Shown: positions 47,471 through 55,749 of the stretch, piece after piece | Layout: each line of letters starts with the position of its first letter | How positions within the stretch are numbered: the first letter of the stretch is position 1 | Program-made: the position numbers and the translations under genes | The notes under the pieces: generated by a model | The model's database searches: none | What the model was told of the DNA's origin: nothing | What the model saw: only the letters and a program-made list of their open reading frames with translations | Source of the DNA: Pantoea phytobeneficialis | GTDB lineage: Bacteria > Pseudomonadota > Gammaproteobacteria > Enterobacterales > Enterobacteriaceae | Direction: 5' to 3' | Length of the DNA stretch: 55,749 nucleotides | Assembly (NCBI RefSeq): GCF_009728735.1 | Contig: NZ_CP024640.1 | Span: forward strand, 211,542-267,290

Positions 47471-48439
47471 TTATTGTTTTGACAGGCTAAGAATAGTGCG
47501 AATATTTTGTGCCGTGGTGGCGATAATATCGATGGCACCGGTGCGTAGCGCGCCGAGAATCGCCATTGCTTTGGTATTCTCCGAGGCCACGGCGATGACA
47601 CAGGGGATCTTACGGAGTTCATCAATACTAAGGCCAATCACCCGATCGTTCATCACAGTATCAACTTGTTGTCCCTGCGCATTAAAAAAAGCATAACCCG
47701 CGATGTCGCCAGTCACGCCCTGATTAACGCTGGCATCAATGATTTCATGGGGCGAGAACCAGCCCAGCTTCACCATATAACTGTTTTCATTCATATCACC
47801 GATGCCTACCAGCGCAATATCGGCTTTGCGTGCGCGATCCAGCGTCTCTTTAATGGTGCCGTTCTGCATAAAGGCATCTTTCAGCGCGCGGTTTTCCACG
47901 TAAGCCGGTGCATACAATGTTTCGCTGGTGCCACCAAACTTTTTCGCCAGACGGCGGCTGATATGGTCTGCATTGATGGCATCACCAGGCCGGTGTGTGC
48001 CACCGATCCCGCAGATGAACTGACACTGGCGCATTGGCACCTGGCCGGGATGATCGGCGACTGCCGCCACGTTGCTGCCCTGACCGACGGCAACCACGGT
48101 GTTTTCTTTCAGCGACTGCGCCAGATGGGAGGAGACCAGCGCCGCCACCTGACGGCGTTGCTCGTCCGTATCCTGAAGGTCCAGCGCGATCAGCGCGCGT
48201 TGCAGTTGTGGGAAACGTTCCAGGAGTTGTTGTTCGAGGCGGGTGCTAAATACCGGATGGTAACGCACGTTGATTTCAACGATGCCTTCTTCACGCGCGC
48301 GCTTCAGCAGACGGCCTACCTTAATGCGTGAGATACCAAACTTTTGCGCGATCTCTTCCTGAGTAATTTCGTCCTGATAATAGGCAACCGCAATTTCCGT
48401 CAGCAGCTCGGCATCCTGAGAGAGCGTGTTTTTATTCAT
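47471..48439 (-). CDS. SorC/EryD-type sugar-binding transcriptional regulator
   Basis: This 322-residue regulator has an N-terminal HTH (ITQEEIAQKFGISRIKVGRLLKRAREEGIV) and a large C-terminal sugar-phosphate-binding domain (AVGQGSNVAAVADHPGQV ... GIGDMNENSYMVKLGWFSPHE ... AVASENTKAMAILGALRTG). It is close to EryD, which controls erythritol genes in Brucella. The effector is probably a tetrulose phosphate such as L-erythrulose 1-phosphate. It sits 121 bases after the ApnO-like gene, behind a hairpin (CGACTCGCT/AGCGAGTCG, 48511-48545), so it may have its own promoter. RibH2-like follows in the same direction. Confidence 0.85.
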   Translation of the reverse strand: MNKNTLSQDAELLTEIAVAYYQDEITQEEIAQKFGISRIKVGRLLKRAREEGIVEINVRYHPVFSTRLEQQLLERFPQLQRALIALDLQDTDEQRRQVAALVSSHLAQSLKENTVVAVGQGSNVAAVADHPGQVPMRQCQFICGIGGTHRPGDAINADHISRRLAKKFGGTSETLYAPAYVENRALKDAFMQNGTIKETLDRARKADIALVGIGDMNENSYMVKLGWFSPHEIIDASVNQGVTGDIAGYAFFNAQGQQVDTVMNDRVIGLSIDELRKIPCVIAVASENTKAMAILGALRTGAIDIIATTAQNIRTILSLSKQ

Positions 48440-48560
48440 GGGTTAACCTGCCTGACAGCGTGATATCTGAGTGAATCAATATGCGATAGGGGGGAGTTAT
48501 ATCACTGATACGACTCGCTTTACCAGACGGCGGCGCAGCGAGTCGCTATAGGCATCACGT

Positions 48561-49418
48561 TTAGCGGCGGATCGCGTCGATTTTCAGCATACGGGCGATC
48601 ACGATATCCAGTTCTTTCTGATCGAAGATCTGTTTCCAGTCAGGTTTCACGATTTTCTCACGTCCGTACTCCATCGCAATCATACAGGCATCAGAGAACG
48701 GGTTGGTGGCACGGAACGCCACAGCCAGCGCAATCTGAATATGGCCGTACAGCATCGCTTTGGCGGCTTCTTCGGGCACGCCGCTGTGTTTCACGGTTTC
48801 ATCCAGCGCTTCTTTCATAAAGGCACCGACCATACAGGCCACGGTTTCCACCAGCGTCGGCTCCAGATAAGCCAGTTGCGTCACCGTTACCCAATGGACT
48901 TGCTCTACCGGGCCATACATCACGCTGATGACTTTGCTCAGCTCGGCTTTTTGCGCGTCGCTACCGGTTTCATAAGACGCGGCAACATGTTGAATCGCGG
49001 CCACACCACCAAAGGCGTCGGCGTGTTCTTCCTTGGTGTAACGCGCCAGGAAGACTGAAGGGTGGCAGGGATGGGCCACAGCGTATTCAATGCCGTCGCG
49101 TTGCGCAATCAGGTTGGCGTACGCTGCTGCCGGATCGAGGGTCAGCAATACCGCACCTTTTTTCATCTGCGGCACAACGCCTTCAGAGACTTTTCCCAAC
49201 ACTATATCCGGCACCGCCAGAATCACCACGTCACTCAGGGGCACCACCGATGCCGCATCTGACAGCTCACGCCCCTGGGCAGTGACCTGTTCCTGCGCTT
49301 TGGCTGAGTTTTCACAGTAAAACACCTGATAGTCGCTTTTCTGGAAATTGGCAGAAATGCGCATGCCCATTTTGCCGCCTGCGCCAATAACGGTGATGGT
49401 TTTCAGTGTATTGCTCAT
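48561..49418 (-). CDS. apnO: Phosphogluconate dehydrogenase C-terminal-domain oxidoreductase, ApnO-like (D-apionate oxidoisomerase)
   Basis: This 285-residue NAD(P)-binding protein has a Rossmann start (TVIGAGGKMGMRISANF) and a PGDH_C-type helical domain with VAHPCHPSVFLARYTKEEH, VTQLAYLEPTLVETVACM and AMLYGHIQIALAVAFRATNPFSDAC. This architecture is that of ApnO, which oxidises and isomerises the plant-derived branched sugar acid D-apionate to 3-oxo-isoapionate. The start is two bases from the stop of the TIM-barrel gene, in a tightly coupled operon with kinase and isomerases for a C4 keto-sugar, which supports the assignment. Related members of the family on other acids cannot be excluded. 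Confidence 0.65.
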   Translation of the reverse strand: MSNTLKTITVIGAGGKMGMRISANFQKSDYQVFYCENSAKAQEQVTAQGRELSDAASVVPLSDVVILAVPDIVLGKVSEGVVPQMKKGAVLLTLDPAAAYANLIAQRDGIEYAVAHPCHPSVFLARYTKEEHADAFGGVAAIQHVAASYETGSDAQKAELSKVISVMYGPVEQVHWVTVTQLAYLEPTLVETVACMVGAFMKEALDETVKHSGVPEEAAKAMLYGHIQIALAVAFRATNPFSDACMIAMEYGREKIVKPDWKQIFDQKELDIVIARMLKIDAIRR

Positions 49419-49420
49419 GG

Positions 49421-50233
49421 TTATGACTCCTGATCTTGTTTACTACGTAAGAATTCCACGGTGCGGCGCGTCCATTCGGCTTCGCGCTCACAAGTAAGGG
49501 CTGCATCGTCCTGCCACGGCAGCCAGTGTTCGACGATCTGATTAATGTCCCGTTCCGCCGGGCGCACGCTGGCAATCATCCGGTCGTAATCGAGCAGGCC
49601 GTCACCCATCGGGCAACCGGCAAAGGTAAAGCCGACCCAACCGTCGCGGCGGGTGAAAGCGAAGTCTTTGATATGCAGATTGCCGACGCGCGCGGCGGTA
49701 TTGGCAATCACCTGTTCCGGCAACTCCAGCCCGGCTACGCAGTTCGCGGGGTCAAGGCAGACGCACAGCCAGGGGGAGAGAAATTTGTTGATGACCGACA
49801 TCATTGCGCCGCTGTTGACCTGCTCATAGGTTTCCAGGCACAGCCGCACCTGCTGACGGGCAAAATCCGGCAGCACGGCGGCGATAAGCGTACTGGCTTC
49901 TTCCAGTGACGGGCGATGGTCAGCGGTGTAGAACATCGAACGCACCACGCGGGCATCGAGGATTGCGGCCATATGCAGGTAACGGCGCAGATGCGCGGTG
50001 CCGAGGCCACGGGTGCCCAGCTCCAGCGTGATGCCCAGCGCATCCGCCTGCTGGCGCAGCGCCTGCAACTGTTCATCTGACCAGCTTTCAATCGCCGGGT
50101 AATCGCAGATCTGGAAAACCGACACGTCCAGCGCCGCCGTCTGCTCCAGCATCTGGCTGAGCGTGAGTGGCTGAGGGACTTTCGCTGACATGCGCCAGAA
50201 AAACGCATAGGTACTGAGTCCGATACGGCTCAT
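49421..50233 (-). CDS. TIM-barrel protein, OiaC-like (3-oxo-isoapionate decarboxylase) or tetrulose-phosphate epimerase
   Basis: This 270-residue protein belongs to the sugar phosphate isomerase/epimerase (xylose isomerase-like) barrel family: ISRIGLSTYAFFWR-type start (SRIGLSTYAF), CLETYEQVNSGAM (metal Glu), VCLDPANCVAG (Asp), LHIKDFAFTR (His, Lys, Asp). In the D-apionate pathway OiaC is a barrel of this type that decarboxylates 3-oxo-isoapionate to L-erythrulose; the neighbouring ApnO-like gene makes this the preferred role. The alternative is an EryC-like tetrulose-4-phosphate racemase. The start overlaps the TPI-like stop (TAATG). Confidence 0.62.
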   Translation of the reverse strand: MSRIGLSTYAFFWRMSAKVPQPLTLSQMLEQTAALDVSVFQICDYPAIESWSDEQLQALRQQADALGITLELGTRGLGTAHLRRYLHMAAILDARVVRSMFYTADHRPSLEEASTLIAAVLPDFARQQVRLCLETYEQVNSGAMMSVINKFLSPWLCVCLDPANCVAGLELPEQVIANTAARVGNLHIKDFAFTRRDGWVGFTFAGCPMGDGLLDYDRMIASVRPAERDINQIVEHWLPWQDDAALTCEREAEWTRRTVEFLRSKQDQES

Positions 50234-51009
50234 TAACGGATCTCCTTTAAAAGCACACTGGCTTCATCAACAATTTGCGCCAGCGCCTGCGGGTCATGAG
50301 CAAAACGCCCGAGAAACAGCCCATCTACGCTGCCGCCCAGACGCTGAATCAATCCCGGCCCGGCGCTGCCGCCGTAAATTACCTGTAAGGTAATGCCTTG
50401 TGGCGTGGGTAACTGGCGCAGTCCGTCACAGACCGCCCGGATATAGCTGTCCGGTGCGGGCTGCGGCGCGCCAATCGCCCACTGCGGTTCGTAAGCAAAC
50501 AACAGGCTGCCTTGCAAACCCTGGTGTTCCGCTTCTGCTAATGCTTCTGCCAGTTGCTGCGCACAGAGCGCAATCGCCTGCTCAGGATGGCCTTGCTGTT
50601 CTTCACCGATGCACAGCACCGGGGCCAGACCGTGGCGCAGTGACATCGCCACTTTGGCGGCGATCTGGTTTTTATCTTCATGGAAGTGACGGCGGCGTTC
50701 GGCATGACCAATTTCCGCCAGTGAACAGCGCAACTCCTGCAACATGCTGGCGCTGACTTCACCGGTCCATGCGCCATTTGCTGCCTGACATACGTCCTGT
50801 GCGCCAAAACGCACCGGGGTATCGGCAAAGATCTCAGCCACTGCCGGGATCGCCGGGAAGGCGGGCAATACAAACAACCCGATGTCGCCTTGTTGAATGG
50901 CCGGATGGCGTTGTGCCAGCGCGGCGACATCCCGACACCATGTCAGCGTTTGCTGATAGCCAAAGTACATTTTCAGGCTGACGCCAAGCCAGACTTTCGG
51001 TTGCGCCAT
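50233..51009 (-). CDS. Triose-phosphate isomerase-like enzyme (EryH-type L-erythrulose 1-phosphate isomerase)
   Basis: This 258-residue TPI-fold enzyme keeps all three catalytic residues: Lys13 (VSLKMYFG), His102 (EIGHAERRRHF) and Glu174 (FAYEPQWAIG), plus the phosphate loop (VIYGGSAGPGLIQRLG). Divergence from housekeeping TpiA (SLKMY for NWKMN, HAERR for HSERR) and its place between a DAK kinase and the barrel protein match EryH/TpiA2 enzymes that interconvert L-erythrulose 1-phosphate and D-erythrulose 4-phosphate. Start and stop are within four bases of, or overlap, the neighbours. Confidence 0.76.
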   Translation of the reverse strand: MAQPKVWLGVSLKMYFGYQQTLTWCRDVAALAQRHPAIQQGDIGLFVLPAFPAIPAVAEIFADTPVRFGAQDVCQAANGAWTGEVSASMLQELRCSLAEIGHAERRRHFHEDKNQIAAKVAMSLRHGLAPVLCIGEEQQGHPEQAIALCAQQLAEALAEAEHQGLQGSLLFAYEPQWAIGAPQPAPDSYIRAVCDGLRQLPTPQGITLQVIYGGSAGPGLIQRLGGSVDGLFLGRFAHDPQALAQIVDEASVLLKEIR

Positions 51010-51012
51010 CGG

Positions 51013-52758
51013 TCAGGCTCCCTGCTCGCTGGTGGTTTGCTGTTTCAACAAATCACCCACGGTATTGACCACCATCGCCAGCGAAATGGCCCCGGCATCC
51101 GGGGTACCCAGACTTTTCTCGGCCAGCGGGCGTGCACGTCCCATCTTCGGCAGCAGTTGAGCGGTGGCCTGCGCGGCCTGTTCGGCCACCCCGGCTGCCG
51201 TCAGCCAGGCATCGGTCAACGACACGCCTTTGGCTACCGCCGCACTCAGGCTGTCGCTGAAGGGGACCAGCACATCCACCATAGTTTTGTCACCCACGCG
51301 GGCTTTGCCAAAATGCATAATGCCCTCTTTGGCGTGCCGCACACCGTTGGCGACGCGTCGCGCATCAGGTGCATGCTGATCGCCAATCGCGGTGCCGAGT
51401 GCAGTCAGCGCCACGCCCCATAACGCACCGGAGGTGCCACCGGCTTTATCCGCCCAGGCATCCGCTGCGCGACACAACAGGCTGCCCGCTCCGGCACCGC
51501 GAGCGGCGACGTCACGCGCTTTCGCCACGGCACCGAGTGAACCACGTTCCATACCAATGCCGTGATCGCCATCGCCTGCGACCGCATCGATATCGCCCAA
51601 CTGCTGCGCATTGCGTTGCAGCATGGCGGTCACCGCTTCCAGTAGTTGCAGCACGCGCTGCGCACTCTCCTGCGATTCGGCGGAAGCGGGCGGCAGCGGT
51701 TCTTCCGCGCTTTCCAGACACTCCGCCACGCTGAGCGGCTCGGCGGCAATCACGCTACCTTTGCGATAGGCAGGGGTATTGGCCGGGGCGCGCCAGAAGG
51801 TTTCCAGTTCATCATCCAGCCACATCAGCGTCAGGGAAGCCCCGGCCATATTGAAGCTGGTGACAAACTCGCCGACATCCGGCTCCACCACCTGCAATTG
51901 CGCCTCGGCCAGCAGTTGTGCCACCCGGCGATACACCACAAACAGTTCTTCGTATTTCACCGAGCCGAGGCCGTTCAGGATTACCGCGACCCGTTGACCG
52001 GCGGGTTTCTCGATGCCCGGTGGCAGTTCGCCCAGCAGACGATCGACGAAGATCTCCGCCAGCACATCGGCGCGCGGGACATCGTCTTCTTTAATACCGG
52101 GTTCGCCGTGGATCCCCATCCCCAGCGCCATCCGTCCTTTTTCTACTTCAAACAACGGATGTTGCGCGCCCGGCAGACTACAGCCGGAAAACGCCACGCC
52201 AAATGACCGGGTACGTTCATTGGCGTGTTGCGCCAGTTTCAATACCGCAGCGAGGTCATAGCCGGCTTCTGCTGCGGCACAGGCGGCTTTGAACACCGTC
52301 AGATCCCCCGCCACGCCGCGACGTTTTTCACGTTCGTTGACGCTGGCACTGGAGATATCGTCGGTGACTGCCAGCACTTCGCAGGCAATACCTTCAGCGC
52401 GCAGACGTTCACAGGCCTGGCCGAAATGCAGCACATCACCGGCATAGTTACCGAACATCAGCAGCACGCCTGCGCCGTTATGGGCAGCGCGCGCTACGTT
52501 GTAGATTTGCTGCGCCGATGGGGAGGCGAACAGGTTGCCCATCGCCGCACCGTGTGCCAGACCTTGTCCAACCAACCCGGCGAAGGCCGGGTAGTGACCG
52601 GAACCGCCTCCCACCACCACCGCGACAGTATCAGCCTGGCTGCGGGTGCTGCGTACCACGCCGCCCGGTACCTGACGCACTTTGTCAGCGTTTGCCGCGA
52701 CAAATCCTTCTATCAGTTCTGCGGCAAAGGCCGAAGGTTGGTTAAACAGGTACGTCAT
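51013..52758 (-). CDS. DhaK-DhaL fused kinase (L-erythrulose/dihydroxyacetone kinase, LerK-like)
   Basis: This 581-residue ATP-dependent kinase has an N-terminal DhaK domain (1-330) with VGGGSGHYPAFAGLVGQG and the substrate-binding His217 in GMGIHGEPGIKEDD, and a C-terminal DhaL domain (about 370-575) with the Mg-ATP motif AVAGDGDHGIGMERG and GGTSGALWG. Single-chain DAK enzymes use ATP rather than the PTS. In erythrulose pathways this family (LerK) phosphorylates L-erythrulose at C1. AGGAG lies before its ATG, which overlaps the transporter stop (TAATG). Dihydroxyacetone is an alternative substrate. Confidence 0.82.
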   Translation of the reverse strand: MTYLFNQPSAFAAELIEGFVAANADKVRQVPGGVVRSTRSQADTVAVVVGGGSGHYPAFAGLVGQGLAHGAAMGNLFASPSAQQIYNVARAAHNGAGVLLMFGNYAGDVLHFGQACERLRAEGIACEVLAVTDDISSASVNEREKRRGVAGDLTVFKAACAAAEAGYDLAAVLKLAQHANERTRSFGVAFSGCSLPGAQHPLFEVEKGRMALGMGIHGEPGIKEDDVPRADVLAEIFVDRLLGELPPGIEKPAGQRVAVILNGLGSVKYEELFVVYRRVAQLLAEAQLQVVEPDVGEFVTSFNMAGASLTLMWLDDELETFWRAPANTPAYRKGSVIAAEPLSVAECLESAEEPLPPASAESQESAQRVLQLLEAVTAMLQRNAQQLGDIDAVAGDGDHGIGMERGSLGAVAKARDVAARGAGAGSLLCRAADAWADKAGGTSGALWGVALTALGTAIGDQHAPDARRVANGVRHAKEGIMHFGKARVGDKTMVDVLVPFSDSLSAAVAKGVSLTDAWLTAAGVAEQAAQATAQLLPKMGRARPLAEKSLGTPDAGAISLAMVVNTVGDLLKQQTTSEQGA

Positions 52759-54101
52759 TATTGTTGCTCCTGTGCGAGAGAAGTTGGCTGATGCAGAGGT
52801 TGTGGACGGCGGCGGTTAAGCAGCAACATCAGGACGGCTGACAGCAACATGAATCCTCCTACCACAAACATCGGCAGGGCATAGCTTTGGGTAGCGTCGT
52901 GCAGCGCGCCGGTGATATAGCCGGCAGAGAAACCGGCCACGTTGCCCAGGGTATTGATCAGGGCGATGGCGGCGGCGGCTGAGGCACCGGTCAGGAATTG
53001 CGTCGGTAAGGTCCAGAAATTAGGTAAGGCCGCAAAAATCGAGCTGGCGGTGATGGCGATCACCAGAATGGTGGTCAGTGGCGAATCCATGTAAAGCGCC
53101 AGCGGTACGCTGATGCCGCCCGCAATCGCCGGAATCGCGATGTGCCAGGTTTTGCAGCCACGACGGGTAGCATCTTTTGACCAGAAGAACATCACTACGG
53201 CGGCAATCAGATAGGGCACGCCAGTAATCAGCCCTTTCTGCATTACGTTAAAGGTGGTGCCAAACTGCTGCTGGAAGCCCGCGATAATGGTAGGCAGGAA
53301 GAATGCCAGCGCATACAGACCATAGATAAAGCCGAAGTAGATCAGGCACAGCATCCAGACTCGGCCATTGCCCATCACCGAACGTACGCTGTGGTGAGCT
53401 TTGTGTTGTTTCTGCTGATGCTCGGCGTCCAGTTCGCGGGTCAGCCAATCTTTCTCCTCAGCATTGAGCCATTTGGCCTGACGCGGGGAATCCACCAGCC
53501 AGAACAACGCCGCGATACCAATCAGAATCGCCGGAATCGAGACACCCATAAACATCACGCGCCAGCCTTCCAGACCGAACAAACCGTGTTGCTCAATCAG
53601 GCCAGCGGCCATCGGTGCGCCAAACACCACCGTCAGCGGCTGGGCGAGGTAGAACAGCGACAGGATCTTGCTGCGGTGGCGTGCCGGTACCCACATGCTC
53701 AGATAAAGAATTGCGCCGGGGAAGAAGCCCGCTTCGGCAATACCCAGCAGCAGACGCAGGGTGTACAAGCCTTCTACGCTGCTGACCCAGGTGAACAGCA
53801 ACGACACAATTCCCCAGCTGATCATGATGCGAGCCAGCCAGCGGCGTGCGCCGAAGCGATGCAGCGCCAGGTTGCTTGGCACTTCCAGCAGGATATAACC
53901 GATAAAAAACACGCCAGAGGCCAGGCCAAACTGCAACGCGGTGAGGCCCAGATCCTGGGTCATACCATTCGGACCGGCAAAGGAGATGGCGGTGCGATCA
54001 AGGAAGTTGATAAAGAACATCAGCGCGACGAACGGCACCAGGCGCCAGGATATTTTGCGGATAGCGGATTGCTCCACCGCCGCCAGATTTGGCTGACTCA
54101 T
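52758..54101 (-). CDS. MFS transporter, anion:cation symporter (sugar acid permease) family
   Basis: This 447-residue permease has twelve hydrophobic segments of the ACS type (GudP/PhT-like): FINFLDRTAISFAGPNGMTQDLGL, FFIGYILLEVPSNLALHRFGARRWLARIM and GIAEAGFFPGAILYLSMWVPARHRSK. These carriers import acid sugars by proton symport; D-apionate is the natural candidate given the operon. The ATG at 54101 with GGAGGTG upstream is preferred to an in-frame start 57 bases earlier. It is the first gene of the minus-strand operon and overlaps the kinase start. Confidence 0.8.
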   Translation of the reverse strand: MSQPNLAAVEQSAIRKISWRLVPFVALMFFINFLDRTAISFAGPNGMTQDLGLTALQFGLASGVFFIGYILLEVPSNLALHRFGARRWLARIMISWGIVSLLFTWVSSVEGLYTLRLLLGIAEAGFFPGAILYLSMWVPARHRSKILSLFYLAQPLTVVFGAPMAAGLIEQHGLFGLEGWRVMFMGVSIPAILIGIAALFWLVDSPRQAKWLNAEEKDWLTRELDAEHQQKQHKAHHSVRSVMGNGRVWMLCLIYFGFIYGLYALAFFLPTIIAGFQQQFGTTFNVMQKGLITGVPYLIAAVVMFFWSKDATRRGCKTWHIAIPAIAGGISVPLALYMDSPLTTILVIAITASSIFAALPNFWTLPTQFLTGASAAAAIALINTLGNVAGFSAGYITGALHDATQSYALPMFVVGGFMLLSAVLMLLLNRRRPQPLHQPTSLAQEQQ

Positions 54102-54535
54102 AACGCACCTCCATGACGTGCGCGGTTGAACTTGATAAGTGGTGTTGGCCAGACGCAAACGGCGCGATGGCGGCAGGTGATACAGGGCTGATTACACATA
54201 TTCGAGTCCTTCAAGGGTCTTCTTGTGCTTTGGTATCTGTAGCGAACAAATGAACATTACACGGATAAATGAGCAGCTCTCAAGTGCCATTTTTGAAAAT
54301 TGTGAGACGGCTCATATGTTATGAAACTGATCAATAATTCGGAGTTCGTGGCGTAAAAAAGCGCTGTGCCTTGTTTTGTGCGGCTCTTGTGGCGGGTGGG
54401 TGGCAATATTTCAGCAACAAAACAAAAGAACTCATATTGAACATATGAACGATATTGTGGCAGGCTGTAGGCGAAGAAGAGTTGATCGCCTGTGTTGCAC
54501 ACAGGCATGAGCGCATAACCTGCTGGAGAAGATGT
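54102..54535. promoter_or_regulatory. Divergent promoter region with inverted TCATATGTT copies
   Basis: This 434-base gap separates the transporter operon from the rpiB-like gene. TCATATGTT occurs on the plus strand at 54312-54320 and inverted (AACATATGA) at 54440-54448, each preceded or followed by CTCATAT; they are candidate binding sites for the SorC/EryD-type regulator. A GTTGCACACAGGC-like stretch and CTGGAGAAG (ribosome binding site) lead into the rpiB-like ATG. I see no gene in the region. Confidence 0.45.
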
Positions 54536-54994
54536 ATGAAAACCATTGCCATTGGTGCCGATGACGCGGCTATCGATTTGAAAAACCTGATTAAACGCTA
54601 TCTGGAAGAGAAGCAGTACGTTGTCCAGGATTACAGCAACGACGCGCAGAATGATCGTCCGATGTATCCGGATGTCGCGTTTGCATTGGCAACCGCCATC
54701 CAGCAGGGCGAGCATGATCGTGGCATTTTGCTGTGCGGCACCGGCATTGGGGTGGCGATTGTGGCGAACAAAGTCGCTGGCGTGCGCGCGGCGCAATGCC
54801 ATGACACCTTCTCAGCGGAACGCGCGCGCAAAAGTAACAACGCGCAAATCATGACGATGGGATCTCGCGTGATTGGACCGGAGCTGGCAAAGAATATCGT
54901 TAATGCCTGGTTGGCGTCGGAGTTTGAAGGCGGCGGTTCAACCGCGAAAGTCGAAAAAATTGGCTACTACGAACAGGTGTGTCAGGCGAAGTAA
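54536..54994 (+). CDS. RpiB/LacAB-family isomerase (EryI-type D-erythrulose 4-phosphate isomerase)
   Basis: This 152-residue isomerase has the RpiB motifs: [14 protein letters not shown] at the start, the base Cys67 in [19 protein letters not shown], and [31 protein letters not shown]. The ATG at 54536 has CTGGAGAAG in front; an upstream in-frame start adds 27 unlikely residues. In erythritol/erythrulose pathways this family (EryI) converts D-erythrulose 4-phosphate to D-erythrose 4-phosphate, which fits the divergent operon. Ribose 5-phosphate isomerase activity is the alternative. The transketolase gene follows after 31 bases. Confidence 0.8.
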   Translation: MKTIAIGADDAAIDLKNLIKRYLEEKQYVVQDYSNDAQNDRPMYPDVAFALATAIQQGEHDRGILLCGTGIGVAIVANKVAGVRAAQCHDTFSAERARKSNNAQIMTMGSRVIGPELAKNIVNAWLASEFEGGGSTAKVEKIGYYEQVCQAK

Positions 54995-55025
54995 CTCACC
55001 GCCATCTTTATCTCTGGAGAACCTT

Positions 55026-55749
55026 ATGTCATCACGCCGTGAACGGGCCAATGCCATCCGCGCGCTCAGTATGGATGCAGTACAGAAAGCCAAATCGGGA
55101 CACCCGGGTGCCCCAATGGGGATGGCCGATATTGCTGAAGTGCTGTGGCACGATTATCTCAACCACAACCCGACCAACCCGCAATGGGCGGCGCGCGACC
55201 GCTTTGTGCTGTCTAATGGTCACGGTTCGATGCTGATTTACAGCCTGCTGCACCTTACCGGCTACGATCTGCCGATGAGCGAGTTGCAGAACTTCCGTCA
55301 GCTGCATTCCAGAACGCCAGGTCACCCGGAATACGGCTACACCGCAGGCGTTGAAACCACCACCGGCCCGCTGGGTCAGGGTATCGCTAACGCCGTCGGC
55401 TTTGCGATTGCCGAACGCACACTGGCTGCGCAGTTCAACCGTCCGGGCCACGACATCGTGGACCACAACACTTACGTGTTTATGGGCGACGGCTGCATGA
55501 TGGAAGGTATCTCACACGAGGTGTGCTCCATCGCCGGTACGCTGAAGCTGGGCAAACTGGTTGCCTTCTATGACGACAACGGCATCTCCATCGACGGTCA
55601 CGTCGATGGCTGGTTCACCGACGACACCGCAAAACGCTTTGAAGCCTATGGCTGGCATGTGGTGCGCGGCGTGGACGGTCACGATGCCGACGCCATCAAA
55701 AAAGCGGTGGAAGAAGCCAAAGCCGTTACTGACAAGCCATCCCTGCTGA
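55026..55749 (+). CDS. Transketolase (C-terminal part beyond the window)
   Basis: The ATG at 55026 opens a frame of 241 codons that is still open at the window end. It matches the N-terminal pyrimidine/TPP domain of transketolase: [79 protein letters not shown] and the TPP motif [15 protein letters not shown]. It follows the RpiB-type gene, so a dedicated transketolase probably feeds erythrose 4-phosphate from this locus into the pentose phosphate pathway. It need not be the housekeeping copy, which normally lies elsewhere. Confidence 0.88.
   Translation, partial: MSSRRERANAIRALSMDAVQKAKSGHPGAPMGMADIAEVLWHDYLNHNPTNPQWAARDRFVLSNGHGSMLIYSLLHLTGYDLPMSELQNFRQLHSRTPGHPEYGYTAGVETTTGPLGQGIANAVGFAIAERTLAAQFNRPGHDIVDHNTYVFMGDGCMMEGISHEVCSIAGTLKLGKLVAFYDDNGISIDGHVDGWFTDDTAKRFEAYGWHVVRGVDGHDADAIKKAVEEAKAVTDKPSLL

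Noticed and set aside
47438..47500. FMN riboswitch upstream of the lumazine synthase gene
   Set aside because: Only 33 bases separate it from the upstream gene and no RFN-like structure can fit.
49421..50233. Hydroxypyruvate isomerase call for the TIM-barrel gene
   Set aside because: The family allows it, but ApnO, DAK, TPI-like and RpiB-like neighbours favour an OiaC or EryC-like role.
50233..51009. Housekeeping triose-phosphate isomerase
   Set aside because: Catalytic residues are kept but flanking motifs diverge, and the gene is embedded in a sugar-acid operon with a DAK-type kinase.
53391..54116. Plus-strand open frame (241 codons) opposite the sugar-acid permease
   Set aside because: Q/H/R-rich shadow of a membrane protein gene with no ribosome binding site.

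Overview
The window reads as the chromosome of a plant-associated enterobacterium, most likely Erwiniaceae (Pantoea/Erwinia-like). This rests on E. coli-like AcrB, AscG and YeaO relatives, genes for plant phenolics and plant beta-glucosides, and a recurring palindromic REP-type repeat (GTAGCGGCGCGATTTATCGCGC). The organism assignment is inference. No rRNA, tRNA or CRISPR array was seen.

Left edge (1-380): the window opens inside an IS110-family insertion sequence. Only the first 20 codons of its transposase (minus strand) and the adjacent non-coding end are present. That non-coding end folds into two stem-loops laid out like an IS110 bridge RNA. One loop carries guide-like stretches matching the very REP repeat into which the element appears to be inserted; the other matches the element's own end.

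0.4-19.6 kb: mostly single genes and small operons for detoxification, envelope and transport. They are coniferyl aldehyde dehydrogenase plus a DJ-1/PfpI protein with a divergent LysR, a tannase/feruloyl esterase, a LysR gene remnant, a YeaO homologue, a FepA-like TonB receptor behind a Fur box, a Tat-exported flavodoxin, an OprD-type porin, a LysR/SDR operon divergent from a DUF1330/quinone reductase pair, two MFS exporters with an AraC/cupin regulator, a CLC chloride channel and a GtHNL-like cupin.

19.7-31 kb: a MarA/RamA-like activator heads an AcrAB-type RND operon whose pump carries an unusual acidic tail. Then come a DUF1471 protein, a LysR regulator, a YahK-like alcohol dehydrogenase with a carboxymuconolactone decarboxylase-like protein, an ATP/ADP-translocase-like permease coupled to a Tat-exported F420-reductase-like protein, and an SDR.

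31-42.6 kb: two adjacent beta-glucoside PTS loci. One (minus strand) is a bgl-type operon, EIIBCA - GH1 - BglG antiterminator, with a promoter, RAT element and leader terminator. The other (plus strand) is a lactose/cellobiose-type PTS (EIIB-EIIC-EIIA) with GH1, a HAD phosphatase and a GH4 enzyme, divergent from an AscG-like LacI repressor and preceded by two near-identical operators.

42.6-47 kb: an unassigned sugar or polyol locus with a polyol-permease-type MFS, a TIM-barrel isomerase, an RpiR regulator and a PfkB kinase, and a perfect 19-bp palindrome in its divergent promoter. 47-55.7 kb: a large sugar-acid/tetrulose locus. A tightly coupled minus-strand operon (transporter, DAK-type kinase, TPI-like isomerase, OiaC-like TIM barrel, ApnO-like dehydrogenase) is followed by a SorC/EryD-type regulator and a type II lumazine synthase. 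Divergent genes encode an RpiB-type isomerase and a transketolase cut by the window end. Together they fit D-apionate to L-erythrulose to erythrose 4-phosphate, with the lumazine synthase as the unexplained member.
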